The position numbers and the translations under genes are program-made. A DNA stretch of 64,000 nucleotides from assembly GCA_016879935.1 (NCBI GenBank), contig JAACJQ010000265.1, positions 48,147 through 112,146 on the forward strand, read 5' to 3'. Shown in pieces: positions 42,224 to 51,137 of the stretch; the first letter of the stretch is position 1; every line of letters starts with the position of its first letter. The notes under the pieces are model-generated. The model was not told the DNA's origin, did not search any database, and was given only the letters and a program-made list of their open reading frames with translations. This DNA is from Archangiaceae bacterium (GTDB lineage Bacteria > Myxococcota > Myxococcia > Myxococcales > Myxococcaceae).

Positions 42224-44259
42224 TCAAGCTCGGGCAGAAGAGCGACGCGAAAGATCTGAAGACGCGCATCATCGGCGTCGGCGTCTTCTTCGTGGCCGGG
42301 CTGCTGGTGCTGTCGATCAACCTCTACCGGTTGATGGTGGTTCGCTACGAAGAGTTCAACGCGCTCTCGGTCGACAACCAGTTCAAGGACGTTCGCCTGC
42401 GCGCGCCGCGTGGGCTCATTCGTGATCGCCGTGGCGAGGTGCTGGTCGACGCGCGCCCCAGCCTCGACGTCTTCATCACGCCGGCGTTCTGTCAGAAGTG
42501 CCCGGTCGAGGTGCTGCCGCGAATCGCCGAGGTGCTCCAGTGGGACGAGGAGCAGCGCCTGAAGGTCGAGGCGATGGTGAAGGCCGCGCACGGACCACAG
42601 CGGTACCAGCCGTTGATCGCCGCGGTCGACATCTCGCGCGACGAGTTCGATCAGCTGCTCGCGAAGCAGTTCCTCTTGCCGGGCGTCGACCTCGAGCCGG
42701 TTCCACACCGCAGCTACCGGGCCGGGCCGACGCTGGCTCACATTCTCGGGTACATGAACGAGATCACGCAGGAGGAGATCACCAAGCTCAACGGCATGGT
42801 GGAGCGGCCTCCGTACGCGCTCGGCGACTACATCGGGCGACGCGGCGTCGAGCGCAGCTTCGAGCACGCCATTCGCGGCAACGACGGCTGGGTGAAGCAC
42901 GTGGTGAACGCGCGCGGCGAGGTGATGCGTGACGTGCGCGGCAACATTCTCCGTGGTGGGCAGAGCGAAGCGCCGACGCCGGGCAAGAACGTCGTGTTGT
43001 CGCTCGACGCGCGGCTCCAGGCCGAGGCCGAGCGAGCGTTCCCCGGTACCGCAGGCGCGGTCATCGCGATGGAGACGAAGACCGGCTTCATTCGGGCGAT
43101 GGTGAGCCGGCCCGCCTTCGACCCGAACGAGATGACGGGCCGCGTGTCTCCGAAGCGACTGTTCCAGCTGAACCAGGACCCGCTGCAGCCGATGGTGTTT
43201 CGCGCCGGCGCGGAGCACTACCACCCGGGCTCGACGTTCAAGGTGGTGACGCTGCTCGCCGCGCTCCAGGCAGGCGTGATGACGCCGACCAGTACGGTGA
43301 ACTGCTCGGGGGGCTACACGCTCGGTTCGCGCCGCTGGCGCTGCCACAACGAGCGCGGCCACGGCTCGGTCGACGCGAAGCGTGCCCTCCAGGTGAGCTG
43401 CGACACCTACTTCTACCGATCGGCCGATCTCATGGGCATCGACCCCATCGCCAGCATGGGCAAGTTGTTCGGGCTCGGCGCCGTCGCCAACCTCGGCGTC
43501 GCGGCCGAGGTGCCGGGCGTGATGCCCGACAGCGCGTACCACCAGAAGTACACGCCGGGCGGGTACACCAAGGGCATGGCCCTCAACACGGCCATCGGGC
43601 AGGGCGACGTGAACGTGACCCCGCTGCAGTTGGCGGTGCTGTACTCGGCGGTCGGAAACAAAGGGCACGTCTTTCAGCCGCAGATCGTGCAGCGCATCGA
43701 GTCTCCCGAAGGTCAGGTAGTGGAGTCGTTCGTCCCGAAGCAGGTGCGCGAGATCCCCATGACCGACGAGCAGTACAAGTTGATCATCGACGCGCTGGTG
43801 TCAGTGGTGAACGAGCCCGGCGGTACGGCGTTTCGCACGCGCTCGGCCGACTACACGATCGCTGGAAAGACGGGCACGGCGCAGGTCGCCAAGCTGGGCA
43901 CGGTGCGCCTCAAGAAGGAGCAGATGGACTACTTCGAGCGCGACCACGCGTGGTTCGCCTCGTTCGCACCCGCCGAGGATCCCGAGCTGACGGTGATCGT
44001 GCTGAACGAGCACGGCGGTCACGGTGGCAGTGATGCGGCTCCGACCGCGGCTGCCGTCTTCGCGAAGTACTTCGAGCTCAAGAAGGCCGACAGCTTCGCG
44101 CTCGGAGAAGAGTGGGTGCCCCCGAAGCCGCCCAAGCCGGTGTTCTATTCGAAGCCAAACCCGGCGGCGCCGCCCGACGTGAGCGATCCGGGCCTCGCAG
44201 GTGACGTGCCGCCTCCGCCCGAGGCGACGGTGCAGGCCCCGACGGGAGCCCCCCGATGA
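42220..44259 (+). CDS. mrdA: Penicillin-binding protein 2
   Basis: A 679-residue transpeptidase that cross-links peptidoglycan during elongation. A short cytoplasmic part, a membrane segment (about 18-36), the dimer/pedestal domain (to about 245, RLRAPRGLIRDRRGEVLVD) and the penicillin-binding domain: SxxK as STFK (Ser338, Lys341), SCD (Ser393) and KTG (Lys550). The SCD form is usual for PBP2. A Pro-rich tail of about 45 residues ends the protein. GTG 42220 follows GGGAGG and overlaps mreD. Confidence 0.95.
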   Translation: MIKLGQKSDAKDLKTRIIGVGVFFVAGLLVLSINLYRLMVVRYEEFNALSVDNQFKDVRLRAPRGLIRDRRGEVLVDARPSLDVFITPAFCQKCPVEVLPRIAEVLQWDEEQRLKVEAMVKAAHGPQRYQPLIAAVDISRDEFDQLLAKQFLLPGVDLEPVPHRSYRAGPTLAHILGYMNEITQEEITKLNGMVERPPYALGDYIGRRGVERSFEHAIRGNDGWVKHVVNARGEVMRDVRGNILRGGQSEAPTPGKNVVLSLDARLQAEAERAFPGTAGAVIAMETKTGFIRAMVSRPAFDPNEMTGRVSPKRLFQLNQDPLQPMVFRAGAEHYHPGSTFKVVTLLAALQAGVMTPTSTVNCSGGYTLGSRRWRCHNERGHGSVDAKRALQVSCDTYFYRSADLMGIDPIASMGKLFGLGAVANLGVAAEVPGVMPDSAYHQKYTPGGYTKGMALNTAIGQGDVNVTPLQLAVLYSAVGNKGHVFQPQIVQRIESPEGQVVESFVPKQVREIPMTDEQYKLIIDALVSVVNEPGGTAFRTRSADYTIAGKTGTAQVAKLGTVRLKKEQMDYFERDHAWFASFAPAEDPELTVIVLNEHGGHGGSDAAPTAAAVFAKYFELKKADSFALGEEWVPPKPPKPVFYSKPNPAAPPDVSDPGLAGDVPPPPEATVQAPTGAPR

Positions 44260-45419
44260 TGGAGCTCTCGGCCGAACGTCGCAGCGTCTCGCAGATGCCG
44301 TGGCTGCTGCTGCTCACCGTCGTCCTCACCACGGCGGTCGGCATCTACAACCTCGCGAGCGCGTCACGGCCTCCCAGCTCGCCGATGTGGGCCTCGCAGA
44401 TCGCGTACTTCTTCATCGGCTCGGCCATCGCGGTGGTGGTGGCGTGGATCGACCCGAAGCTGCTCGAGCGACTCGCGATTCCCATCTACCTGGTGAACCT
44501 CGGGGCGCTCGTCGCGCTCAAGTTCTTCGGTCACAAAGCCAAAGGCGCCGAGAGCTGGTTCATCGTCGGCCCGGTTCGGGTGCAGCCCGCCGAGTTCATG
44601 AAGATCGGCATGCTGCTGATGATGGCGAAGTACTTCCACGACGACTACCGGCCGCAGCAGCCGACGTACGGCTTCCTTCGACTGATTCCCCCCGCGGTGA
44701 TCGCGTTGATTCCCACGGCGCTGGTGCTCGTGCAGCCCGACCTCGGCACGGCGCTGATGATGGCGTTCACGACGGTGACGGTGCTCGTGTTCGCGCGGCC
44801 GAGCCTGACGGTGTGGATCGTTGCTGGCGTGCTGGCGATCGGCTCCGTCGGCGTGTTGTGGAACGACTACGTGCGCGTGCAGAACACCGAGCAGCGCTTC
44901 ACGATCATTCGGCACAAGCTCAAGAAGCACCAGGACGCGCGCATCACCGGCTGGCTCGACCCGACGAGCGATCTGAAAGGGTCGAACTACCACGCGATGC
45001 AGTCGAAGATCGCCGTGGGCTCGGGTGGCGTGAACGGCAAGGGGTGGATGGAGGGGACCCAGACGGGCCTGCGCTACCTGCCCGAGCAGCACACCGACTT
45101 CATCTTCAGCGTCTTCGCGGAGGAGCAGGGCTACCTGAAGTGCCTCGGGCTGCTCGTGCTGTACGCGGGCATTCTGCTGGCGGCGCTCGGCGTGGCGGCG
45201 GGTGCGAAGGAGCGCTTCGGTGCCTTCGTCGCCGTCGGCATCGCCGCGATGATCTTCTGGCAGGTGTTCGAGAACATCGGGATGGTGACCGGGCTGCTGC
45301 CCATCACCGGAATCACGTTGCCGCTGATGAGCTACGGCGGCAGCTCGATGGTGTCGGTGCTGATCGGTATCGGGTTGCTGATCAACATCAGCCTGAAGCG
45401 TCAGCGCAGCGGGCTGTGA
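44256..45419 (+). CDS. rodA: Peptidoglycan glycosyltransferase RodA
   Basis: A 387-residue SEDS polymerase with ten predicted helices. Conserved points: VQPAEFMKIGM, LVQPDLGTALMM (including the catalytic-type Asp loop), GWLDP, SKIAVGSGGVNGKGW, LPEQHTDFIFSVFAEEQG and PLMSYGGSSMVSVLI. Works as a pair with PBP2, with which the start overlaps (ATGATG). Last of the elongasome operon; no terminator-like hairpin was found in the short gap before the converging lipoprotein gene. Confidence 0.95.
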   Translation: MMELSAERRSVSQMPWLLLLTVVLTTAVGIYNLASASRPPSSPMWASQIAYFFIGSAIAVVVAWIDPKLLERLAIPIYLVNLGALVALKFFGHKAKGAESWFIVGPVRVQPAEFMKIGMLLMMAKYFHDDYRPQQPTYGFLRLIPPAVIALIPTALVLVQPDLGTALMMAFTTVTVLVFARPSLTVWIVAGVLAIGSVGVLWNDYVRVQNTEQRFTIIRHKLKKHQDARITGWLDPTSDLKGSNYHAMQSKIAVGSGGVNGKGWMEGTQTGLRYLPEQHTDFIFSVFAEEQGYLKCLGLLVLYAGILLAALGVAAGAKERFGAFVAVGIAAMIFWQVFENIGMVTGLLPITGITLPLMSYGGSSMVSVLIGIGLLINISLKRQRSGL

Positions 45420-45423
45420 GTTC

Positions 45424-46031
45424 TCAACGCCCGGCGTCGGAGGGCAGGGCGACGACCGACCCCACGTCGCAGGAGGAACCAGCGCGTGCGAGCTGCGAAC
45501 CGCGATCGATTTCGGAGAGCAGGCTGGCCTCGCTGATTGCGCCGTCGCCGAAGAAATCATCGAGTTTTCCATCAGCCCGGAGCCGTTCCGAACGAACACG
45601 CCCTGCGCATGCGCGTCGGCCCAGACTCCGAAGCCGGTGCTGTAGGTCAGGAACACGATGACGGAGTCGCCGACGCGCACGCTGGCCGGGAGTGTCAGTT
45701 CAGCTCCGAACGCCTGACCGGGCTCGAGTGCTCTGAGCTTTGCGACCTCGGGCGCCCGTGCGAGGGCGACAGCTTCGGGGAACACCCTCGAGTTCTCGTC
45801 GGCCGCCTGCCTGAGAATCGTCGACTGCAGCCTGAGCTTCGTCGAACGCAGCGCCCCGTTCGCCGTCTTCGTCGCGGCGATCTCCAGCACCTCGAAGCGG
45901 CCCACGTAGTCCACGAACCGAACCAGGTTGCAGACTGAGTGAGGAATGATCGAGCCGCTCGATGGCGCGGGCGTGCACCGGCAGGTCGATGCGAGCGCGA
46001 CGGCAAGCAGGGCGAGTCGGGTGTGGTTCAA
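45424..46031 (-). pseudogene. Lipoprotein gene with a probable 1-base frameshift
   Basis: From TTG 46031 the frame encodes a signal peptide with lipobox (ALASTC), Cys-rich start, and an ordered domain (SVCNLVRFVDYVGRFEVLEI, VRVGDSVIVFLTYSTGFGVWAD). Around 45576-45578, a run of GGG on the minus strand, the frame changes: the continuing frame turns into low-quality sequence through rodA, while the neighbouring frame reads a sensible end (ADGKLDDFFGDGAISEASL, then VGSVVALPSDAGR) and stops at 45424. One extra G (GGGG) would restore a single gene of about 200 codons. Mutation or sequence error cannot be told apart. Function unknown. Confidence 0.58.
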
Positions 46032-46089
46032 ACGATCGTGGTTCTCCTCCCGTTCGCCGAGTGGAAGCAACCCAGCCGAGCCCGATGCT

Positions 46090-47865
46090 CTAGACCTCGG
46101 CGATCGCCAGCTCACCGCTGAGGCCCATCGCGAGCCGCTTCGAGTCGGCAGAGAACGCGAGCGACCACGCGACGAGCGGAAAGACGTGCAGCTTCTTTCC
46201 AGTCTCGAGCGACCAGACTCCGACCGACGACGGCGTGCGCGCGGCGACGAGCGCTTCATTCGGAGAGATCACGACCTCCCACACGCCCTTGCCCGTCATG
46301 CCGCCGAGCGTCTTCACCAGCTCGCCTCTGGGCAACGACATGACCCAGACCTTCGCCGTGCCATCAGCGCCCATCACCAGGTGCTTCTTCGTGAGCGCGA
46401 GGCCCCAGGCAGGCCGCCCATTCACCGGCGCCCTGAAGGTCGTGACGCACGTGCCACGCTTCAGATCCCACACCGCGATCACTCCCGGCCAACGAGCCGA
46501 CGCGAGTCGCGTTCCATCGGCCGAGAACGCCCGACCGTAGGTGAGCTCGCTGGCGGAGGGATCGAACAGGTGCCGCTGCCTGCCGGTCTTCACGTCGTAC
46601 ACCGAGACGCCGAGGCCCTTCGGCTCCGTGGCGCTCAGCTGATCACCTGATCGCGAGAGCGCTGGAATGCGATGCGAACGTTCGATGACCGGTCCGCGCG
46701 GCTCTCCCGAGGACACGTCGAGCACGATGGAGCCCTTCGGCGTCTGGCAGAGCACGCAGCTCGCGTCGGCCGCCATCGTCATTGGCCTGGTCTTCTCTGG
46801 GAGCGGGAGCGTCTTCACGAGGGCGCCGCCCGAGAACTCGAGCAGCGACGCTTCGTCCGCCGCCCAGAGCGAGTCACCTGAAAACGCCACCCCGTGCACG
46901 GGCGTGCTCATCGACCGTTCTGACAGCAGCTTCAACGTCTTCGGGTCGTAGCGGTTCACCGAAGAACCGTCGGCGGCGAGCAAGACCTGCCCGTCAGCCG
47001 AGACGGCCCAGTCGGGGTTCGCGGTCTCGAGTACGAGCTTGCCGCTCTTCGCCGAGACCAGCCCGCGCTGAGTCACGATCAGCTCGAGCGGAGCGAGGAC
47101 TGCGACGAGATCGTTCGTTTGCAGTGCGCGCGAGGTGACGTCGTTCGTCTTCAGCGACCACCGATGAACACGGCGCGCCGACACTGCGAGCACGGTGTCG
47201 TCGTCGAGAAAGCCAACCCCCGCGCCGTGGAAGTTGTCGTCCACTTCGACGTGGCGGAGCGTCTTGCCCACCTTCGAGAAGACCCGCAGCACCGCACCAT
47301 CGGCTTTGGTGTGGTCCTTCTTCTTTCGGCGATCGAAGGCCACCACGAGACGGCCATCGGCAGCGAAGTCGAGATCGGTCGCGTGCGACTGCGGTTCCCA
47401 GTGCGAGAACTGCTCCTCCTGCTCTTCGTGCAGGTGCAGCCAGCCCTGAATGATCGCCGTGGGCCCACCGACGGGAGACACGCGAGTCTTCGGGCCAAAG
47501 CCAGGCAGCACGACGAACGGGTCCCATTTCGTCACGTCGCCGATGAAGCACTGCGAGTCCTGCTGAACTTGCAGGCAGAGCGTCTTCCCGTCGTTCGAGA
47601 TCGTCGCGGCGAGAAGCTCGCGTTGTCCGGGCCTCAGCCGCTTCTTCGGAAGCTCCACCTGCGCGACGCACGCCCCCACCGACACGTCGAACACTCGCGC
47701 GACGCACGCCCCCACCGACACGTCGAACACTCGCGCGACGCCCTGCTCGTCACCAGTGACCGCGAACTTCCCGTTCTTCGAAATGCCGAGCGCGGTGATC
47801 AGCGTCGGCTGGCGCATTCCTGACGAAGCACCGAGCCGAAGCAGGGGAGCGGGCTTCTTCGCCAT
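46090..47865 (-). CDS. WD40-like beta-propeller protein
   Basis: A 591-residue soluble protein of repeated propeller blades (ALGISKNGKFAVTGDEQG, AFSADGTRLASARWPGVIAV, FSADSKRLAMGLSGELAIAEV); about ten blades can be counted loosely. No enzyme motif and no signal peptide, so a cytoplasmic scaffold is likely. Near the N-terminus the twelve residues ARVFDVSVGACV occur twice in tandem, from a perfect 36-bp duplication, which should distort the first blade. Its start lies 4 bp after the acyl-CoA dehydrogenase stop. Confidence 0.85.
   Translation of the reverse strand: MAKKPAPLLRLGASSGMRQPTLITALGISKNGKFAVTGDEQGVARVFDVSVGACVARVFDVSVGACVAQVELPKKRLRPGQRELLAATISNDGKTLCLQVQQDSQCFIGDVTKWDPFVVLPGFGPKTRVSPVGGPTAIIQGWLHLHEEQEEQFSHWEPQSHATDLDFAADGRLVVAFDRRKKKDHTKADGAVLRVFSKVGKTLRHVEVDDNFHGAGVGFLDDDTVLAVSARRVHRWSLKTNDVTSRALQTNDLVAVLAPLELIVTQRGLVSAKSGKLVLETANPDWAVSADGQVLLAADGSSVNRYDPKTLKLLSERSMSTPVHGVAFSGDSLWAADEASLLEFSGGALVKTLPLPEKTRPMTMAADASCVLCQTPKGSIVLDVSSGEPRGPVIERSHRIPALSRSGDQLSATEPKGLGVSVYDVKTGRQRHLFDPSASELTYGRAFSADGTRLASARWPGVIAVWDLKRGTCVTTFRAPVNGRPAWGLALTKKHLVMGADGTAKVWVMSLPRGELVKTLGGMTGKGVWEVVISPNEALVAARTPSSVGVWSLETGKKLHVFPLVAWSLAFSADSKRLAMGLSGELAIAEV
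47665..47736. repeat. Perfect 36-bp tandem duplication
   Basis: Two identical 36-base units (47665-47700 and 47701-47736) inside the propeller gene. The length is a multiple of three, so the frame is kept and twelve residues are duplicated. Perfect identity indicates a recent event or a polymorphic slippage site. Confidence 0.92.
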
Positions 47866-47869
47866 CGCC

Positions 47870-49696
47870 TCAGAACGCCTCGTCAGCGAGCTCCATCAGC
47901 TTGAGCGTGCTGCCCGACACGTGCTTCGGCAGCATGACGAGGTTCGGCAACACCTCGCTCGCGAAGAACCGGGCCGAGGCCACCTTGCCGTCGTAGAACG
48001 CCGCGTCTTCGCCGGTCGCCGTCGCGCGCTTCTTCAGCGCCACCGCCGCGTGCCGAATCAACAACCAGCCGATGACGAGCTCGGCGAGGCCGAACAGCAG
48101 CCGGTTGCCCTGCAGACCCGCGTGGTACAGCGACTCTCCGAGCTTCTCGAGCAGGTGCCCGAACGCCATCTCGACGTTGGTGAGCGCCTCGTTGAGGGCC
48201 TCGCGCTCCTTCGCCAGCGCGTCGCCGCCTTCGTTCGTCTCGAGCGTCGTGCGAATGCGGCCGAGCAGCCCCTGCAAGGTCGCGCCGCCGTCCTTCGCGA
48301 GCTTGCGCAAGATGAGATCGAGCGCCTGGATGTGCGTCGTGCCCTCGTAGAGCGAGTCGATCTTCTGATCGCGCACGTACTGTTCCATCGGGTAGTCCTG
48401 CAGGTAGCCCGAGCCGCCGAGCGTCTGGAGCGAGACCGCGAGCAGCTCGTACGCCTTCTCGGAGCAGTAGCCCTTGATGAGCGGCAGCATCAGATCGTTC
48501 AGCGCATCGGAGGCCGCAGCGCGCTCGTCGTGGTGGCCACCGAGAATCTCGACCTCGTCCTGCAGCGAGGCCGCGAACAGAATCATCGCGCGCATGCCTT
48601 CCGCGTGGCTCTTCTGCAGCATCAGCATGCGACGCACGTCGGCGTGACGAATGATCGCCACCTTCTTCGCGTTCTTGTCGCGCGCGTTCATGAGGTCGGG
48701 GCCCTGAATGCGGTCCTTCGCGTACGAGAGCGCGTTCAAATACGCCGTCGAGAGCGTCGCCGCCGACTTGAGGCCCACGGCCATGCGCGCGTGCTCGATG
48801 ACGTGGAACATCTGCTTGATGCCTTCGTGCACGTTGCCGACGAGCAGGCCGCGCGCAGGCTTTCCGTCACCGAACGTCATCTCGCAGGTGGTGCTCGACT
48901 TGAGCCCCATCTTCTTCTCGAGGTTCGTGCAGAACACGCCGTTGCGCTCACCGAGCGAGCCGTCGGGGTTCACCCAGAACTTCGGCACGATGAACATCGA
49001 GAGGCCCTTGGTGCCGCCGCCCGCGCCCTCGGGCCGCGCCAGCACGAGGTGCACGATGTTCTCGACCGCGTCGAAGTCGCCGTTGGTGATGAAGCGTTTG
49101 ACGCCTTCGATCTCCCACACGTCGTCTTTGATGTGCTTCGCCTTCGCGCGCGCGTTGCCGACGTCACTGCCGGCGTCGGGCTCGGTCAGCACCATCGTGC
49201 CGCCCCAGCGCTTGTCGATCATCAGCTTGCCGAAGAGCGCCTTCTGCGACTCGGTCGCCGTGCGATCGATGACGCGCGGGAGCAGGTTGCCGAGGAAGTA
49301 GAACGCCAGCGGCGCGTTGGCGCCGAGCACCATCTCGAACGCGCCCCACGAGAGCGACGGCGGCGCCCCGACGCCGCCCAGGTGCGTGGGGATCTCGAGC
49401 TGGTTGAGGCCGTTGTCGAAGTACGCGTGGAAGCTCTTCTTCAGCGACTCGGGCAGCGTGACGTTGCCCGTCTTGGTGTCGAGCACCGGCGCCTGGTGAT
49501 CGCCCGCCGAGAAGCTGGTCGCGAGCTGATCGACGCAGATCTGCTTGTAGCTCTCGAGCGTCTGCCGCGCGGTCTCTTCGTCGAGATCGCCGAACGGCTT
49601 CTTGCCGAGCGAGGTCTTCCCGATCTCGAGGAACTCGAAGAGGTTGAAGAGGGTGTCGCGGAGGTTGGGCTTGTAGTGGTTCGCGGAAGCGCTCAT
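47870..49696 (-). CDS. Acyl-CoA dehydrogenase
   Basis: A 608-residue FAD enzyme of the long, AidB/FadE-like myxobacterial type (ordinary family members are about 390 residues). Seen: MVLTEPDAGSDVGNARAKA (FAD contact), RFITNGDFDA, KMGLKSSTTCEMTF, QTLGGSGYLQDYPMEQYVRDQKIDSLYEGTTHIQALDL with the catalytic-position Glu (about residue 450). A C-terminal helical extension of about 140 residues follows. Oxidises acyl-CoA to enoyl-CoA in fatty-acid degradation. 84 bp downstream of marC, 4 bp upstream of the propeller gene. Confidence 0.92.
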   Translation of the reverse strand: MSASANHYKPNLRDTLFNLFEFLEIGKTSLGKKPFGDLDEETARQTLESYKQICVDQLATSFSAGDHQAPVLDTKTGNVTLPESLKKSFHAYFDNGLNQLEIPTHLGGVGAPPSLSWGAFEMVLGANAPLAFYFLGNLLPRVIDRTATESQKALFGKLMIDKRWGGTMVLTEPDAGSDVGNARAKAKHIKDDVWEIEGVKRFITNGDFDAVENIVHLVLARPEGAGGGTKGLSMFIVPKFWVNPDGSLGERNGVFCTNLEKKMGLKSSTTCEMTFGDGKPARGLLVGNVHEGIKQMFHVIEHARMAVGLKSAATLSTAYLNALSYAKDRIQGPDLMNARDKNAKKVAIIRHADVRRMLMLQKSHAEGMRAMILFAASLQDEVEILGGHHDERAAASDALNDLMLPLIKGYCSEKAYELLAVSLQTLGGSGYLQDYPMEQYVRDQKIDSLYEGTTHIQALDLILRKLAKDGGATLQGLLGRIRTTLETNEGGDALAKEREALNEALTNVEMAFGHLLEKLGESLYHAGLQGNRLLFGLAELVIGWLLIRHAAVALKKRATATGEDAAFYDGKVASARFFASEVLPNLVMLPKHVSGSTLKLMELADEAF

Positions 49697-49780
49697 GGCG
49701 AGCGAGAGAAAGCACAGCCCGAACCACGCCGGAAGTCGGATTGCTGCGCGCCTTCGTCGCCGTCGACGCCGTGCCGCGCG

Positions 49781-50404
49781 CTATCCCGCCAGCAGTGCCT
49801 TGCCGCCCTCGAACACGAACTGCACCGCGATGGCCGCGAGAATGAGCCCGAAGATGCGCTCGAGAATCGCGATGCCCGTCTGCTTGAGCACCCGCTTCAC
49901 CAGGTTCGCGCTGCGCAGCAGCAGGTAGGTCGAGAAGAACGTGATCGCGATGCAGGCGATCACCACGCCGGCGCCCATCCACTCCCCGCCGTACTGGGCC
50001 ATCAACACCATCACCGTGGCGATCGCTCCGGGGCCGGCGAGCAGCGGCATCGCGAGCGGCACGATGGCGATGTCCTCCTGCGCGGCGCCTTCTTTCGCCT
50101 CTTCAGGAGACGTCTTCGTCGCCGGGTGCTGCGCGCGCAACATGTCGAGCGCCGTCAACATCAACAACAACCCACCCGCGACGCGAAACGCCGCGAGTGT
50201 CACCCCGAACACCTTGAAGATCACCGTGCCGAAGAGCGCGAAGAAGATCAGCACGCCCATCGCGGTGAGGCAGGCTCGCCTCGCCATCGCTCGGCACTTC
50301 TCGGGAGGGTCGTTCGCCGTCATCGCGACGAACAGCGGCACGACCCCGATCGGATCGACGATGAACAACACCGCCGGCATCGCGATCAGAAAGGTGCTCA
50401 GCAT
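49781..50404 (-). CDS. MarC-family integral membrane protein
   Basis: A 207-residue protein with six hydrophobic segments. The family signature is visible: FLIAMPAVLFIVDPIGVVPLFV at the N-terminus, FRVAGGLLLMLTALDML, and VPLAMPLLAGPGAIATVMVLM. MarC proteins have no settled function; the old drug-resistance link is not supported. It begins 4 bp after the stop of the mannosyltransferase-like gene. Confidence 0.9.
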   Translation of the reverse strand: MLSTFLIAMPAVLFIVDPIGVVPLFVAMTANDPPEKCRAMARRACLTAMGVLIFFALFGTVIFKVFGVTLAAFRVAGGLLLMLTALDMLRAQHPATKTSPEEAKEGAAQEDIAIVPLAMPLLAGPGAIATVMVLMAQYGGEWMGAGVVIACIAITFFSTYLLLRSANLVKRVLKQTGIAILERIFGLILAAIAVQFVFEGGKALLAG

Positions 50405-50408
50405 CGCA

Positions 50409-51113
50409 TCACACGGTGAAGCGCAGCTTCCACACGACCGTGAAGGCTTCGATGAAGATCTTCCGGCTCATCTTCGACTGACCGACGCGGCGGTCTTCGA
50501 ACACGATGGGGATCTCCTTCACCGTGAAGCCCTTCTTCAGCGCCCGGTAGGTGAGCTCGATCTGAAAGCCGTACCCGCTCGAGAGCACCTCGGCCAGGTT
50601 GATGCCTTCGAGCACGCGCCGGTTGAAGCACTTGAAGCCGCCCGTGAGGTCGCGAACCTTCACGCCCAGCACCGAGCGCGCGTACAGCGAGCCGCCCTGC
50701 GAGATCAGCTGCCGGCCCACGCCCCAGTTCACCGTGCCGCCGCCCGTGACGTAGCGGCTGCCCAGCACGAGATCGGTGCCCGACTGCGCCTCGTCGATCA
50801 GCTTCGGCAGGTAGCGCGGGTCGTGGCTGAAGTCGGCGTCCATCTCGATGATGAACTGGTAGCCGTGCTCGAGCGCCCACGAGAACGCGTGCAGGTATGC
50901 GCGGCCCAGCCCCTGCTTCTTCTCGCGGTGCAGCACGCGAATGCGGGGCTCCTTCGCGGCGAGCTCGTCGGCCAGCTGTCCTGTGCCGTCTGGTGAGTTG
51001 TCATCGACGACCAGAATGTCGAGGCGCGGGTCTGCCGCCAGCACGGCCGCGGTGATCGGGCCGAGGTTGTCGCGCTCGTTGTACGTGGGGATGATGACCA
51101 GAGCCGGGTTCAT
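50409..51113 (-). CDS. Polyprenol-phosphate mannosyltransferase-like GT2
   Basis: A 234-residue GT-A glycosyltransferase of family 2, dolichol-phosphate mannose synthase type. N-terminal VIIPTYNERDNL, ILVVDDNSPDGTG, the metal-binding DADFSHDP, and LTGGFKCFNRRVLEGINL then VFEDRRVGQSKMS are all diagnostic. It transfers mannose or glucose from a nucleotide sugar to a polyprenol phosphate at the inner face of the membrane. No C-terminal membrane helices are present. Start ATG 51113; divergent from the kinase gene. Confidence 0.92.
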   Translation of the reverse strand: MNPALVIIPTYNERDNLGPITAAVLAADPRLDILVVDDNSPDGTGQLADELAAKEPRIRVLHREKKQGLGRAYLHAFSWALEHGYQFIIEMDADFSHDPRYLPKLIDEAQSGTDLVLGSRYVTGGGTVNWGVGRQLISQGGSLYARSVLGVKVRDLTGGFKCFNRRVLEGINLAEVLSSGYGFQIELTYRALKKGFTVKEIPIVFEDRRVGQSKMSRKIFIEAFTVVWKLRFTV

Positions 51114-51137
51114 GACGGCGCGCGCATAGCGCACGCT

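Noticed and set aside
47756..50419. Open frame of about 887 codons on the plus strand
   Set aside because: Antisense to the acyl-CoA dehydrogenase and MarC genes, which have clear family motifs.
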